A stretch of DNA of 64,000 bases from Streptacidiphilus jeojiense (GCF_000719095.1 NZ_JOEH01000006.1:62001-126000), one strand, 5' to 3'. Positions 53,789 to 63,399 are shown, counted from the stretch's first letter. Numbers and translations: made by a program. The notes: a model not told the origin generated them from the letters alone.

Positions 53789-54756
53789 CCGCCCTCGCCT
53801 CAGTCCGGGCCCTGCTCGCCCGGCGCCCCTACGCCTTCGCGGCGCTGCTCACGCTCACCCTGCTGCTGATCGACATCGCCGTGCAGCCGGCCTTCGCCGC
53901 TCCCTCCAACTGGCCCGCCGTACTGGCCTCCTTCGCCCCGCTGGCCTGCGCGGCGATGGCCAGCACCCCGGCGATCCTGTCCGGCGGCGGCGGTATCGAC
54001 ATATCCATCGGCCCGGTGCTGACCCTGGTCAACATCGTCATCGTGGCCGACCTGCTGCCCAACGGTCTGACCTCGCCGCTGCTCGTGGTCCCGATCTGCC
54101 TGGCCGTCGGCGCCGCCATCGGCGCGATCAACGGCTTCATGGTCGCCGTGCTGCGGTTCCAGCCGGTGGTCGCCACCCTGTGCGCCAACATCGTCGTCGG
54201 CGGCCTGGCCACCCAGGTCCAGGGCGGCTCGGTGCCCACCGGCAGCACCGGCTGGACCAAGGACCTGGCCGGCTCCTTCGGTCCGGTCCCCGGCGCGCTG
54301 CTCACCATCGGCGCGCCGCTGCTGATCTGGGTGCTGCTGGCCCGCACCCCCTTCATCAAGGCCCTCTACGCGGTCGGCGGCGACGACGCCACCGCCTACT
54401 CGGCCGGGATGAACGTCCCGGTGGTGCGGATCGCCGCCTACGCCCTCGGCGGCCTGTACGCGGGCATCGCCGGCATCGCGCTGATGTCCCTGATCAGTGA
54501 GGGCGCGGCGAGCATGGCCACCCAGTACACCCTGCTGGCCATCGCCTCGGTGGCGCTCGGCGGCACCGCGCTCAGCGGCGGCCGCGGCTCGCTGGTCGGC
54601 TCGCTGCTGGGCGCAGGCAGCATCTACCTGATCAACAACCTCCTCAATGAAGTCAATGTGTCCACCCTGTGGTCCACCGCGATCTACGGGGCGCTGCTGC
54701 TCTTCGCCGTGGTCGTCGGAGCGGTGCTGACCAACACCCGCCGGAGGACCGCATGA
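53785..54756 (+). CDS. CUT2 permease, RbsC type (first)
   Basis: A 323-residue permease with about ten helices. The BPD_transp_2 core includes GGGGIDISIGPVLTLVNIV, where the conserved acidic residue sits, and GAINGFMVAVLRFQPVVATLCANIV. It works with the second permease as a heterodimer. It is coupled at both ends by ATGA. Confidence 0.94.
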   Translation: MTALASVRALLARRPYAFAALLTLTLLLIDIAVQPAFAAPSNWPAVLASFAPLACAAMASTPAILSGGGGIDISIGPVLTLVNIVIVADLLPNGLTSPLLVVPICLAVGAAIGAINGFMVAVLRFQPVVATLCANIVVGGLATQVQGGSVPTGSTGWTKDLAGSFGPVPGALLTIGAPLLIWVLLARTPFIKALYAVGGDDATAYSAGMNVPVVRIAAYALGGLYAGIAGIALMSLISEGAASMATQYTLLAIASVALGGTALSGGRGSLVGSLLGAGSIYLINNLLNEVNVSTLWSTAIYGALLLFAVVVGAVLTNTRRRTA

Positions 54757-55781
54757 GCGACACCGCGCTGACCGACACCCCCGCCGCTCCGGAGACCGCC
54801 GGCGGACGCCCGCCGCTGGTGGCCCAGCTCTCGGACTGGCAGCGCCGCTTCCCGCTGCTGCAGATCGTCGCCCTGGTCGCGCTCTACGGGTACGGGCTGG
54901 CCACCATCGACGGCTTCGGTTCGCACCGGGTGCTCTACGCGATCCTGATCAACGCCTCGCTGCTCGGTCTGGCCGGCGCCGGACAGACCATCGTGGTGCT
55001 GGTCGGCGGCATCGACTTCTCCATCGCCGCCTTCATCTCGGCCGGCGACGTGGTCATCGCCGAGCTGTGCGGCACCTACCACTGGTCGGTGCCGGCCGCG
55101 GCGGCGGTCGCGCTGGCCGTGGGCGCGGCCGGCGGGCTGGTCAACGGGCTGCTCTCGTTCCGGTTCAAGGTCGAGCCGCTGATCGTCACGCTGGGCGTGA
55201 GCGCCCTGGTCTCCGGACTGCTGCTGAAGTGGATCAACGGCGCCGCCACCGGGGTCACCCCGGCCTGGCTCGGCGACCTCACCGCCGCCAACGGCACCAC
55301 CTTCGGCCTGGCGATCCCCCCGGTGGTGCTGATCTGGGCGCTGGTCGCCCTGGTCATCGGCCTGGTGCTGACCCGTACCCGGGCCGGGCGCCACCTCTAC
55401 CTCACCGGGGTGAACCAGCAGGCCGCCAAGCTGTCCCTGGTGCGCGTCGGCCGGACCTGGATCTGCGCCTACGTGGCCAGCGCGGTGCTGGCGGTCTGCG
55501 TGGGCATCCTGCTGGCCGGCTACTCGGGCTCGGGCAACGTCACCGTCGGCGACCCCTACCTGTTCCAGTCCCTGGCCGCGGTCATCGTCGGCGGCACCAT
55601 GTTCGGCGGACGCGGCGACTACTGGCGCACCGTCCTCGGCGCGCTGGTGCTCTCGGTGGTCGCGCTGCTGCTCAGCGCCGCCCAACTGCCCTCCGCCGAG
55701 CAGCAGATGATCACCGGCGGACTGATCCTCGCGGTGGTCGGCCTCTACGGTCGCGAACGCCGCCTGCGCGACCGCATCTGA
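54753..55781 (+). CDS. CUT2 permease, RbsC type (second)
   Basis: A 342-residue permease, homologous to the preceding gene, with the core LVGGIDFSIAAFISAGDVV and GGLVNGLLSFRFKVEPLIVTLGVSALVSG. Two different permeases with one tandem ATPase and one binding protein make a complete importer of the type that moves rhamnose or galactofuranose. The beta-helix protein starts 116 bases downstream and may be in the same transcript. Confidence 0.94.
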   Translation: MSDTALTDTPAAPETAGGRPPLVAQLSDWQRRFPLLQIVALVALYGYGLATIDGFGSHRVLYAILINASLLGLAGAGQTIVVLVGGIDFSIAAFISAGDVVIAELCGTYHWSVPAAAAVALAVGAAGGLVNGLLSFRFKVEPLIVTLGVSALVSGLLLKWINGAATGVTPAWLGDLTAANGTTFGLAIPPVVLIWALVALVIGLVLTRTRAGRHLYLTGVNQQAAKLSLVRVGRTWICAYVASAVLAVCVGILLAGYSGSGNVTVGDPYLFQSLAAVIVGGTMFGGRGDYWRTVLGALVLSVVALLLSAAQLPSAEQQMITGGLILAVVGLYGRERRLRDRI

Positions 55782-55897
55782 CCAACCGTCACCCCATCCT
55801 CCAGGCCAGTCGCCTGGACCACTGACCTGCCGTCATTCCCGACGGCACCGGCCGGTCACTTCGTGCTGCGCCGGTACGGACGACAAAGGAGTTGTTC

Positions 55898-57820
55898 ATG
55901 ACCTTCTCCCCCCGCACCAGCCGGGTCTCGCGACGATCGATCATCGTCGCCGGCTCGGCGGCAGCAGGCGCACTGCTGCTCAACCCGGTCACCGCCGTCG
56001 CCGCCCCGAGTACGGTCGGCGGGGGCCGGGAGCTGACGGTGGGGGCCGGCGAGTCCCTGACCGTCTCGGCCACGACCAGGCTCAGCCGCCTCACCATCGC
56101 CTCCGGCGGCTCGCTGGTCGCCCCGGACGGCTACAACCTGACGCTGACCGTCGGCGGCGTGGAGACCGGACAGCTGCTCACCGCGACCGGCGGCACCGTC
56201 ACCACCATCCAGCCCGGCGTCTACCGGGGCGACGTCGTGCTGACCGTGGCCGTGGCCAACCCGATCGCCTTCGGCAGCCTCACCTTCCCGTTCCGCCAGG
56301 CCCTGTACGTGGACGGCGACGGCGTCTCCCGCACCAAGTCCGTGCTGGCCGGCGTGGTCGGCGGCCAGGTCACCGACTCCTACGCCCGCAACATCCGGCT
56401 GCAGTCCACCGGCGAGGCCTACAACGGCGTCTACGTCGCCGGCGGCTCCTACGCCCTGCGCAGCCCCGGCGTCGCCTTCGACGGCAACGGCCGCTGCGAC
56501 TTCGTCGGCTACGGCGCGGCGATCGTCGGCACCGGCACCACGACCACCCTGGTGGTCGAGGACGCCACCATCGACAACACCGGCGTGGTCCGCACCGGCG
56601 TCATCGCCGACGGCGGCGCCAACATCGTCGTCAAGAACTCCACCATCAGGGTCAAGGACGGCGTCCTGCCCTCCGACTACCGGTCCACCGTCGACACCTC
56701 GGTGATGGAGTCGGCCCCCTGGATGCTCAGCATCGGCGGCAACGTCCGCGCCACCAACCTGCTGGGCACCGAGACCCGTGCCTCGTACGTCAACTCCAGC
56801 ATCGAGTCCGAGAACTGGGGCGCGCTCTCCACCGACAACGGCCAGGACGGCACCCTCACCGCCATCAACTGCCGAGTGGCCAACACCGGCACCGCCGGCG
56901 GCTACGGCTCCTACGCCATCGGCAACGCCACCGAGAACTTCCTCGGCTGCCGGTTCGACGTGGCCAGCTACGCCACCATCAACCGTGGCGGGACGGTCTA
57001 CTACGCCGACAGCACCCGCGCGGCGGTGGCCGCACTCAACACCAGTCTGGAGCTGGGCCTCAGCGCCCGCGAGCTGGCGGCGATCCCGGTGCGCAACACC
57101 GTCATCGACTCCAAGCGCTTCGGGGTGATGTGGCACGGCGCCGGCAGCGTCGACATCAGCGGCGGCACGGTGCTCAACTCGCGCACCGCGACCTTCCTGG
57201 ACAAGGGCCAGCAGGTCTCCATCGTGGTGGACGGCTCCGGCGGCGCCCGGCTGAACCCGGGCAACGGCATCCTGGTCCAGGTGATGGAGAACGACGACCC
57301 GGGACCGCAGATGGTCAACGGCGTGCTGCTGAACACCGGCGTCTACACCGAGCCGACCACCGCCGCCAGCAAGGACAGCAGCTTCGACAACACCGCCGCG
57401 CACGACACCGACGCGGTCGCCGCCTTCACCGACATCCGGCTGAAGGGCGACTTCTACAACGGCATGCGCGGCGGCCTCAACCTGGTGCTCACCTTCACCC
57501 GCAGCCAGGTCGAGGGCGTGATCTCGGCGACCACCACCAAGCACCACATCGACAGCATCGGCGCGGACCAGTACCTGCAGCTCGGCGAGGTCACCAACAC
57601 CCCGGCCGCCGCGGTCAACAACGGCGTCGTGGTCTCGCTGGCCGCCGGCTCCCGCTGGACCGTCACCGGTACGTCCTACCTCACCAGCCTCACCCTCGCC
57701 GCGGACGCCGTCGTCACGGCCCCGCGCGGACGCCAGGTCACCATGACGGTCGACGGCACCACCACCGCCATCGCCGCGGGTGCCAGCTACAGCGGCGCCA
57801 TCGTCGTCCAGGCCGGCTAG
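55898..57820 (+). CDS. Tat-exported right-handed beta-helix protein
   Basis: A 640-residue secreted protein. The twin-arginine signal is VSRRSIIVAGSAAAGALLL, cleaved near AVAAP. The body has repeating short strands of the parallel beta-helix type (TLVVEDATIDNTG, ANIVVKNSTIRV, GTLTAINCRVANTG, GSVDISGGTVLNS), as in pectate lyase, polygalacturonase and adhesin relatives. No catalytic Asp triad or Arg could be identified with confidence. AAGGAG stands six bases before ATG 55898. Position after the importer suggests a polysaccharide-degrading or -binding role. Confidence 0.85.
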   Translation: MTFSPRTSRVSRRSIIVAGSAAAGALLLNPVTAVAAPSTVGGGRELTVGAGESLTVSATTRLSRLTIASGGSLVAPDGYNLTLTVGGVETGQLLTATGGTVTTIQPGVYRGDVVLTVAVANPIAFGSLTFPFRQALYVDGDGVSRTKSVLAGVVGGQVTDSYARNIRLQSTGEAYNGVYVAGGSYALRSPGVAFDGNGRCDFVGYGAAIVGTGTTTTLVVEDATIDNTGVVRTGVIADGGANIVVKNSTIRVKDGVLPSDYRSTVDTSVMESAPWMLSIGGNVRATNLLGTETRASYVNSSIESENWGALSTDNGQDGTLTAINCRVANTGTAGGYGSYAIGNATENFLGCRFDVASYATINRGGTVYYADSTRAAVAALNTSLELGLSARELAAIPVRNTVIDSKRFGVMWHGAGSVDISGGTVLNSRTATFLDKGQQVSIVVDGSGGARLNPGNGILVQVMENDDPGPQMVNGVLLNTGVYTEPTTAASKDSSFDNTAAHDTDAVAAFTDIRLKGDFYNGMRGGLNLVLTFTRSQVEGVISATTTKHHIDSIGADQYLQLGEVTNTPAAAVNNGVVVSLAAGSRWTVTGTSYLTSLTLAADAVVTAPRGRQVTMTVDGTTTAIAAGASYSGAIVVQAG

Positions 57821-57835
57821 CCGGCAACGCCAGAA

Positions 57836-57863
57836 GGCCCGGCTGCTCTCCGGCAGCCGGGCC
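57836..57863. terminator. bidirectional hairpin terminator
   Basis: GGCCCGGCTGC (57836-57846) pairs with GCAGCCGGGCC (57853-57863) over a 6-base loop, between the beta-helix gene and the convergent SDR gene. Confidence 0.88.
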
Positions 57864-57878
57864 CTTGCTGTTGCGGTC

Positions 57879-58685
57879 TCAGGACGGGGCGATCATCCCC
57901 GCCGACAGGTCGATGTCGGCGCCGCAGAGGCCGGGCATGCCCAGCATGGCGATGAGCGCGGCGGCGACCTCGTGGTTCTCGACCAGGCGGCCGAGGGCGG
58001 CGCGGGACGCGAAGGCGTGCTCGGCGGCTTCCGGGGTGGTGCCGGTGAGTTCCGCCTCCAAGCGGAAGTTCCGGGCCATCCGGGGGCCGCGGATCGGGCC
58101 GGGGGAGAGGGAGTTGACGGCGACTCCGGCTGGGCCGACCTCCCCGGCGAGGGTGCGGGTGAGCCCGAGCAGGGCCATCTTCGAGGCGGTGTACGGGGTC
58201 CGGTTGAGCAGCGGGCGCTTGCCGCTGACCGAGGCGACATTGACCACGTCGCCCCGGCCCGCCGCCAGCATCGGCGGCAGGAAGGCGCGGCAGAGCAGGT
58301 AGACGCCCCGGACGTTGGCGGCGAACACCTCGTCCCATTCCGCCGGGTCGATCTCGACCAGCGGTTTGACCGGTCCGGCGATCCCGGCGTTGTTGACCAG
58401 GACGGAGACCTCCTCCCCGGCCTGCGTCAGCCCGGCCGCGAGCGCGGCCACCGAGGCCGGGTCGGCGACGTCGGCCAGGGCGGTGCGTCCGCTGCCGCCG
58501 GCCTGCTCGACCCCGGCCAGGGTCTCGGCCAGGGTGGCGGGATTGCGGCCGACCAGGAGCACCCGTACCCCCGCTACGGCCAGCGCCAGTGAGAAGGCAC
58601 GGCCGAGCGGGCCGCCCGCGCCTGTCACCAGAGCAGTCCTGCCTGACAGCGCGGTACGGCCCGCCAAGGGCGCAGCGGTGCTCAC
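57879..58685 (-). CDS. short-chain dehydrogenase/reductase
   Basis: A 268-residue NAD(P)-dependent oxidoreductase. The dinucleotide motif is TGAGGPLGRA, NNAG is in VLVNNAGIAG, the catalytic Ser is in NVASVSGKRP and the Tyr/Lys pair in YTASK. The GTG start overlaps the stop of the upstream dehydrogenase (GTGA), so the two are coupled. It is the last gene in the run of four catabolic genes. The longer open frame to 58868 is not supported. The substrate is probably an alcohol or ketone intermediate. Confidence 0.92.
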   Translation of the reverse strand: MSTAAPLAGRTALSGRTALVTGAGGPLGRAFSLALAVAGVRVLLVGRNPATLAETLAGVEQAGGSGRTALADVADPASVAALAAGLTQAGEEVSVLVNNAGIAGPVKPLVEIDPAEWDEVFAANVRGVYLLCRAFLPPMLAAGRGDVVNVASVSGKRPLLNRTPYTASKMALLGLTRTLAGEVGPAGVAVNSLSPGPIRGPRMARNFRLEAELTGTTPEAAEHAFASRAALGRLVENHEVAAALIAMLGMPGLCGADIDLSAGMIAPS

Positions 58686-59989
58686 CGGCCTTCCGCCCAG
58701 GGCAGCTCGTCGCCGGCCGCCCTGGAGGCGCGCAGGTCGCCGGAGCGGGCGTGGCCCTCGAACAGCTCCACCCGGGCCGCGCGCCCGCACAACCGGCCCA
58801 GCAGGGCCTGCGAAGCGGTGTCGGTGACCTCCTGGTAGGTGACCGTTTTCAGGTACTTGCCCACCCACAGCCCGCCGGTGTAGCGCGCGGCGCCCCGGGT
58901 CGGCAGCACGTGGTTGGTGCCGATCACCTTGTCGCCGAAGGAGACGCAGGTGCCCTCGCCGAGGAACAGCGCGCCGTACTGGGTCATCCGCTCCAGCGCC
59001 TCGCGCGGGTCCGCGGTCAGCACCTCCACGTGCTCGAAGGCGAAGGCGTCCGCCAGCTCGTACAGCTCGTCCAGCGAGTCGACCACGACGACCTGGCCGT
59101 GGTCGCGCCAGGCCGGTCCGGCGAAGTCCCTGGTGGGCATGGTCGGCAGCAGCCGTTCGACCTCGGCGACGGTGGCCTCGGCGACCTCGCGGGAGGTGGT
59201 GATCAGCACGGCCGGGGAGTCGGGTCCGTGCTCGGCCTGGGAGAGCAGGTCCACCGCGCAGGTGAACGGGTCGGCCCCGTCGTCGGCCAGGACCAGGATC
59301 TCGGTGGGCCCGGCGAACAGGTCGATGCCGATCTGCCCGAAGAGCTGACGCTTGGCCTCGGCGACGTAGGCGTTGCCGGGCCCGGCGATGAGGTCGACCG
59401 GCTGCATGGTGCCGGTGCCGACGGCCATCGCGGCCACCGCCTGCACCCCGCCCAGCAGCCAGATCTCGTCCGCCCCGGCCAGGTGCGCGGCGGCCACGGT
59501 CGCGGCCGGGATCTCACCGCGGATCGGAGGGGTGCAGGCCACCACCCGGGGCACCCCGGCCACCTTGGCGGTGACGATGGTCATGTGCGCGGAGGCGGTC
59601 AGCGGGTAGCGTCCGCCCGGGATGTAGGCGCCGGCGGCCCGCACCGGGATGTGCTTCTGGCCGAGGCGCACCCCCGGCAGCGTCTCCACCTCGAACTCGC
59701 CCATGGAGGCGAGCTGGTGCTGCGCGAACGCCCGGACCTGGTCCTGGACGAAGCGGATGTCCTCGATCACCCGGTCCGGGACGGTGGCGACGATCTCGGC
59801 GACCTGCCGGTCGCTGAGCCGGAAGGACTCCGGGGACCAGTTGTCGAACTTCTCGGAGTACTCCCGGACCGCCGCGTCGCCGCGCTCGCGGATGTCGGCA
59901 ATGACGCCGGTGACGGTCGCCCGCACCGCGTCCAGGTCGGCGGCGACGCTCTCCTGGGAGACGGCGTGCTTGAGAACGGTCTGTGCCAT
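58682..59989 (-). CDS. histidinol-dehydrogenase-like oxidoreductase (catabolic paralog)
   Basis: A 435-residue HisD-family protein. Conserved HisD pieces are visible: YIPGGRYPLTASAHMTIVTAKVAGV, PGNAYVAEAKRQLFGQIGID, AGPTEILVLADD, LLSQAEHGPDSPA and, at the end, LPTRGAARYTGGLWVGKYLKTVTYQE. Members outside histidine biosynthesis, such as sulfopropanediol dehydrogenase HpsN, oxidise an alcohol to an acid in two steps. Location in a ring-cleavage gene set and not with his genes supports such a catabolic role. AAGG lies eight bases before the ATG. The SDR gene is coupled downstream. Confidence 0.88.
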   Translation of the reverse strand: MAQTVLKHAVSQESVAADLDAVRATVTGVIADIRERGDAAVREYSEKFDNWSPESFRLSDRQVAEIVATVPDRVIEDIRFVQDQVRAFAQHQLASMGEFEVETLPGVRLGQKHIPVRAAGAYIPGGRYPLTASAHMTIVTAKVAGVPRVVACTPPIRGEIPAATVAAAHLAGADEIWLLGGVQAVAAMAVGTGTMQPVDLIAGPGNAYVAEAKRQLFGQIGIDLFAGPTEILVLADDGADPFTCAVDLLSQAEHGPDSPAVLITTSREVAEATVAEVERLLPTMPTRDFAGPAWRDHGQVVVVDSLDELYELADAFAFEHVEVLTADPREALERMTQYGALFLGEGTCVSFGDKVIGTNHVLPTRGAARYTGGLWVGKYLKTVTYQEVTDTASQALLGRLCGRAARVELFEGHARSGDLRASRAAGDELPWAEGR

Positions 59990-60038
59990 GGTGGTGGCCT
60001 TTCGGGGGAAGCTGAGGGGGAGGCGAACTGACGGGGGG

Positions 60039-60974
60039 TCACACCGGCGGGGCGGTGAAGAGCACGTCGGGGTCGTTGAACTGGTCCTTGGCCACCGACT
60101 CGCTCATCGGGTCGGCCGTTCCCCACTGGTCCTGGACCATCGGGTCGTCCACGTCGTGCCGGCCCGGGTGCCACAGGTCCTCGTCCAGGATCGCCAGTTC
60201 GGTGGTGTACTCCACGGTGTTGCCGTGCGGGTCGTGGAAGTAGGAGAAGGTGTTGTCGCCGGCCAGGTGGCGGCCGGGACCCCAGGTCAGCCGGGTGCCG
60301 GCGCGCAGCGCGCGGCCGGTGCCGCGCATGTACTCCTCGACGCCGCGCATCTCGAACGAGGCGTGGTGCAGCGACACATGGGGGCCCCGGGCGATGGCGA
60401 AGCTGTGGTGCAGCCGGTTGCAGCGCATGAAGTACATCAGGTCGCCCATGTGGTCGGAGTAGAGCGTGTCGGTGAGCCGGAACCCCAGGTGGCGGGCGTA
60501 GAAGTCACGAAGGCGTTCCGGCTGCCGGGAGTTGACGACGCAGTGGGAGAGCCGGACCGGGATCGCCTCGCGCTCCTCGATCCTGCGGTGGGTGCGGGTG
60601 GCGACGTCCGCGGACACCTCGACCACCCTCCCGTCCGGGTCGAAGAAGCGCAGGCCGTAGCCGCCGCCGGGGGTGTCCATCGGGCCCGGCTCGCGGACCA
60701 GGGCCACTCCTGCCGCGATCAGCTCGGTGGCCAGCCGGTCCACGTCGGCGACGCTGCCGGCGCCGAAGGCGACCAGGTCCATCCGCTTCTGCCGGTCCTT
60801 GCGGACCCGGACCACGTACTGCTCGGGGCTGCCCTCGGCGGCGAAGAAGGCCAGCCCGCTGTCGTCGGCGACCTCGGTCAGGCCCCAGGTGTCCCGGAAG
60901 AAGGCCCGCTGACGCTCGAAGTCCGGTACGGCGAGCGCGAAGTGACGCAGATGGGTGACGGGTTGGAAGGTCAT
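60039..60974 (-). CDS. VOC-family extradiol-dioxygenase-like protein
   Basis: A 311-residue protein with two VOC repeats, like type I extradiol dioxygenases. The second module has the three metal ligands of active enzymes: His in RLSHCVVN, His in RLHHSFAIA and Glu in TVEYTTE. The usual ring-cleaving enzyme adds oxygen next to a catechol-type diol. ATG 60974 begins MTFQPVTHLRHFAL, the family start; the upstream frame is not coding. It is 41 bases downstream of the hydrolase gene and 49 bases upstream of the HisD-like gene, all on one strand. Confidence 0.87.
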   Translation of the reverse strand: MTFQPVTHLRHFALAVPDFERQRAFFRDTWGLTEVADDSGLAFFAAEGSPEQYVVRVRKDRQKRMDLVAFGAGSVADVDRLATELIAAGVALVREPGPMDTPGGGYGLRFFDPDGRVVEVSADVATRTHRRIEEREAIPVRLSHCVVNSRQPERLRDFYARHLGFRLTDTLYSDHMGDLMYFMRCNRLHHSFAIARGPHVSLHHASFEMRGVEEYMRGTGRALRAGTRLTWGPGRHLAGDNTFSYFHDPHGNTVEYTTELAILDEDLWHPGRHDVDDPMVQDQWGTADPMSESVAKDQFNDPDVLFTAPPV

Positions 60975-61014
60975 CGGGGTTGGCTCCTCATGCTGCGGTG
61001 GTCGTCCTGGGCGG

Positions 61015-62001
61015 TCATGCTGCGGTGACGGTGTTGCGCTGCCGGCCCAGGCCGGTGATGGTGCCTTCCAGCACGTCGCCGGGCTGGAGGAAGACACCCC
61101 AGTGCGCGCCGTTCCCGGCCGGGGAGCCGGTCAGCAGCAGGTCGCCGGGGAGCAGCGTGGTGGTCGCGGAGGCGTACTCGATCAGCCGGGGGATGTCGAA
61201 GATCATGTCCTTGGTGGACTCGTCCTGCCGGACCACGCCGTTGTGGCTCAGGGTGATCCGCAGGTCGCCCGGGTCCCCGACGAAGGCGGCCGGGACCAGG
61301 TAGGGGCCGAGCGGCAGGAAGGTGTCGGCGTTCTTGGCGGTGAACCAGTCGGTGCCGATCGCCTTGAGGTCGGGGCGGTAGAGCCGGTCGCGGGTGGTGA
61401 GGTCGTTGCAGATGGTGTAGGCGGCGACATGGTCCATCGCGTCCTGGCGGCGGATGGAGCGGCCGCCACGCCCGATCACCAGCGCCAGCTCCAGCTCCCA
61501 GTCGTGCTGGACGCCCTCGGCGGGCAGCACCACCCGGTCGTAGGGGCCGCAGACCGCCCGCGGGCTGCCGAGGAACAGGTACGGGACGCCGTTGCGGGCC
61601 CGCTCGGCCATCATCAGCTCGGCGTCGGCGCGGGCCTCCGCCGGGGTGGCGCCGTGCACGCTCTGCTTCTCGGCGGCCACCAGGTCCACCACGTGCCGGC
61701 GGTAGTTGGCGCCGCTCTGGAGGATCTGGCCAGGGGCGATCGGGGCCAGGACCCGCAGCGCGGACCGGTCGTGCCAGTCGCCCGAGGCGGTGTCCGCGGC
61801 CAGCCCGGTCAACTGCGGCAGCACGGCCTCCCAGTCGGCGAACAGCGCGAAGGTGCTGCCCGCCAGCGGGGACAGGTCCCGCACCCGGGCGCCGGCCAGC
61901 AGGCCGGGGAAGGCCGGCCCGCCGCTGGAGAACGTCCCCAGCGCGAAGGGACCGGCGAGGGCGGGATCGGCGTCGGTGGTGGGCGGGGCGGTCTCGGGCA
62001 C
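61015..62001 (-). CDS. fumarylacetoacetate hydrolase-family protein
   Basis: A 328-residue FAH-superfamily protein. The metal-binding residues are visible in DWELELALVIGRG (ExE) and ICNDLTTRD (D). LYRPDLKAIGTDWFTAKN and LLPGDLLLTGSPAGNG complete the domain. The N-terminal 70 residues are more variable. In ring-cleavage pathways this family hydrolyses or decarboxylates acylpyruvates and oxaloacetate-like products. It is the first gene of the leftward catabolic operon; its start at 62001 faces the palindrome-bearing region. Confidence 0.9.
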   Translation of the reverse strand: MPETAPPTTDADPALAGPFALGTFSSGGPAFPGLLAGARVRDLSPLAGSTFALFADWEAVLPQLTGLAADTASGDWHDRSALRVLAPIAPGQILQSGANYRRHVVDLVAAEKQSVHGATPAEARADAELMMAERARNGVPYLFLGSPRAVCGPYDRVVLPAEGVQHDWELELALVIGRGGRSIRRQDAMDHVAAYTICNDLTTRDRLYRPDLKAIGTDWFTAKNADTFLPLGPYLVPAAFVGDPGDLRITLSHNGVVRQDESTKDMIFDIPRLIEYASATTTLLPGDLLLTGSPAGNGAHWGVFLQPGDVLEGTITGLGRQRNTVTAA

Positions 62002-62064
62002 GGCGGCTCCTAGGCGGTGCTGGGGTTCTCCTCAGAAAGCTAGGCAGTCGCGGCGGGCGGCGGA

Positions 62065-62102
62065 AATGCCCATCCGCGATGCCTGGCATCGGGCCGGGCA
62101 TT
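62065..62102. promoter_or_regulatory. concentric palindrome in the divergent catabolic promoter region
   Basis: GATGCCTGGCATC (62078-62090) is a perfect 13-bp palindrome. AATGCCC (62065-62071) and GGGCATT (62096-62102) form outer arms with the same centre. The 38-bp site lies between the divergent FAH and monooxygenase genes and is probably bound by a regulator of the cluster. The rest of the 273-base gap shows no open frame. Confidence 0.65.
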
Positions 62103-62274
62103 GCCGTGCGGGATGGAAGACCTTGCGCGAGGCGATAGCTCCATCCGTTGACGTTGGATCGGGCCCGACGCCAGGGTTCCCACCAGGACTCCAACCCCCC
62201 TGCGAGCTGCCGCCGTCCCGCACGGCCGGCACCGCTGCCTCCTGAAGCGACTGAACTGACTCTGAGGAATACCT

Positions 62275-63399
62275 ATGGCCGTCTCGAAGGTGCTCGTCGT
62301 CGGCGGCGGCATCACCGGAAGTGTGCTCGCGCTCGCCCTGGCCCGGCGCGGGGTGGCGGTGGACCTCGTGGAGATCTCACCGCAGTGGTTCGGCGTCGGC
62401 CACGGCATCACCGTCCAGGGCAACGCGCTGAAGGCGCTGCGCAGCGTCGGCGTGCTGGACCGGGTGCTGGCCAAGGCGGTCCCCTTCGACCTGATGCGGC
62501 TGCGCCGGGCGGACGGCGGCCTGATCGTGGAGCTGGAGACCCCGCACACCGGCGGCGAGGAACTCCCGTCCACCGCCGGCGCCCTGCGCGCGGACCTCCA
62601 GGACGCCCTGTGCGACGCCGTCTACGCGGCGGGCGTGCGGGTGCGGCTGGGGCTGAGCGTGACCGGCTTCAAGCAGGACGAGGACGAGGTGGAGGTCGCC
62701 TTCACCGACGGCACGTCCGGGCGCTACGACCTGGCGGTCGGTGCCGACGGGCTGAACTCGCAGATCCGCGGGCTGCTGGGGATCGGGACCCGGCCGCGTC
62801 CGGTCGGCATGAGCATCTTCCGGGTGGTCGGCGAGCGGCCCGCGGAGATGGACTGCGCCGAGGTCTACTACGGCGGCCCGCGCTACAAGGCCGGCTACTC
62901 GCCGATCTCCGACACCCAGTGCTACGCCTACCTGCTGGACGAGAACCTGGACCCGGCCCTGATCGGCCCGCGCGCCCCGCTGGCCCTGCTGCGCGAGCGC
63001 GGCGCCGGCTACGGGGGGACCTGGGGGCGGGTCATCGCCGGCCTGCCCGAGGACGCCGCCGTGGACTACCGCTGGATCGAGTCGGTGCTGGTGGACCAGG
63101 ACTGGTTCCGCGGCCGGGTGATGATCGTCGGCGACGCGGCGCACGCCTGCCCGCCGCTGATCGCCCAGGGCGCGGCGATGTGCGCGGAGGACGCCGTGGT
63201 GCTGGCCGAGATGGTCACCGGCGAGGGCGAGTTGGCCGGGATACTGAAGGCCTACATGCAGCGCAGGATGCCCCGGGTGCGCGCGGTGCTGGACAACTCG
63301 CTGCAGCTGGCCGAGTGGGAGATCCATCCGGAGACCGAGGGCGCCGACCCGGCCCGGATCATGTCCGAGACGCTGGAGTTCCTCAAGGCGGAGGCGTGA
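62275..63399 (+). CDS. FAD-dependent aromatic monooxygenase
   Basis: A 374-residue class A flavin monooxygenase of the p-hydroxybenzoate-hydroxylase type. The FAD motif VVGGGITGSVLALALARRGVAV starts at residue 7, DG is in AVGADGLNSQIRG and GD is in VMIVGDAAHACPPLIAQG. Such enzymes hydroxylate phenolic acids with NAD(P)H and oxygen. In this set it would form the diol cleaved by the VOC protein. The stop overlaps the GTG of the amidohydrolase (GTGA). Confidence 0.92.
   Translation: MAVSKVLVVGGGITGSVLALALARRGVAVDLVEISPQWFGVGHGITVQGNALKALRSVGVLDRVLAKAVPFDLMRLRRADGGLIVELETPHTGGEELPSTAGALRADLQDALCDAVYAAGVRVRLGLSVTGFKQDEDEVEVAFTDGTSGRYDLAVGADGLNSQIRGLLGIGTRPRPVGMSIFRVVGERPAEMDCAEVYYGGPRYKAGYSPISDTQCYAYLLDENLDPALIGPRAPLALLRERGAGYGGTWGRVIAGLPEDAAVDYRWIESVLVDQDWFRGRVMIVGDAAHACPPLIAQGAAMCAEDAVVLAEMVTGEGELAGILKAYMQRRMPRVRAVLDNSLQLAEWEIHPETEGADPARIMSETLEFLKAEA

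Noticed and set aside
58682..59989. Biosynthetic histidinol dehydrogenase (hisD)
   Set aside because: No other his genes adjoin it, and the ring-cleavage neighbours favour a catabolic paralog.
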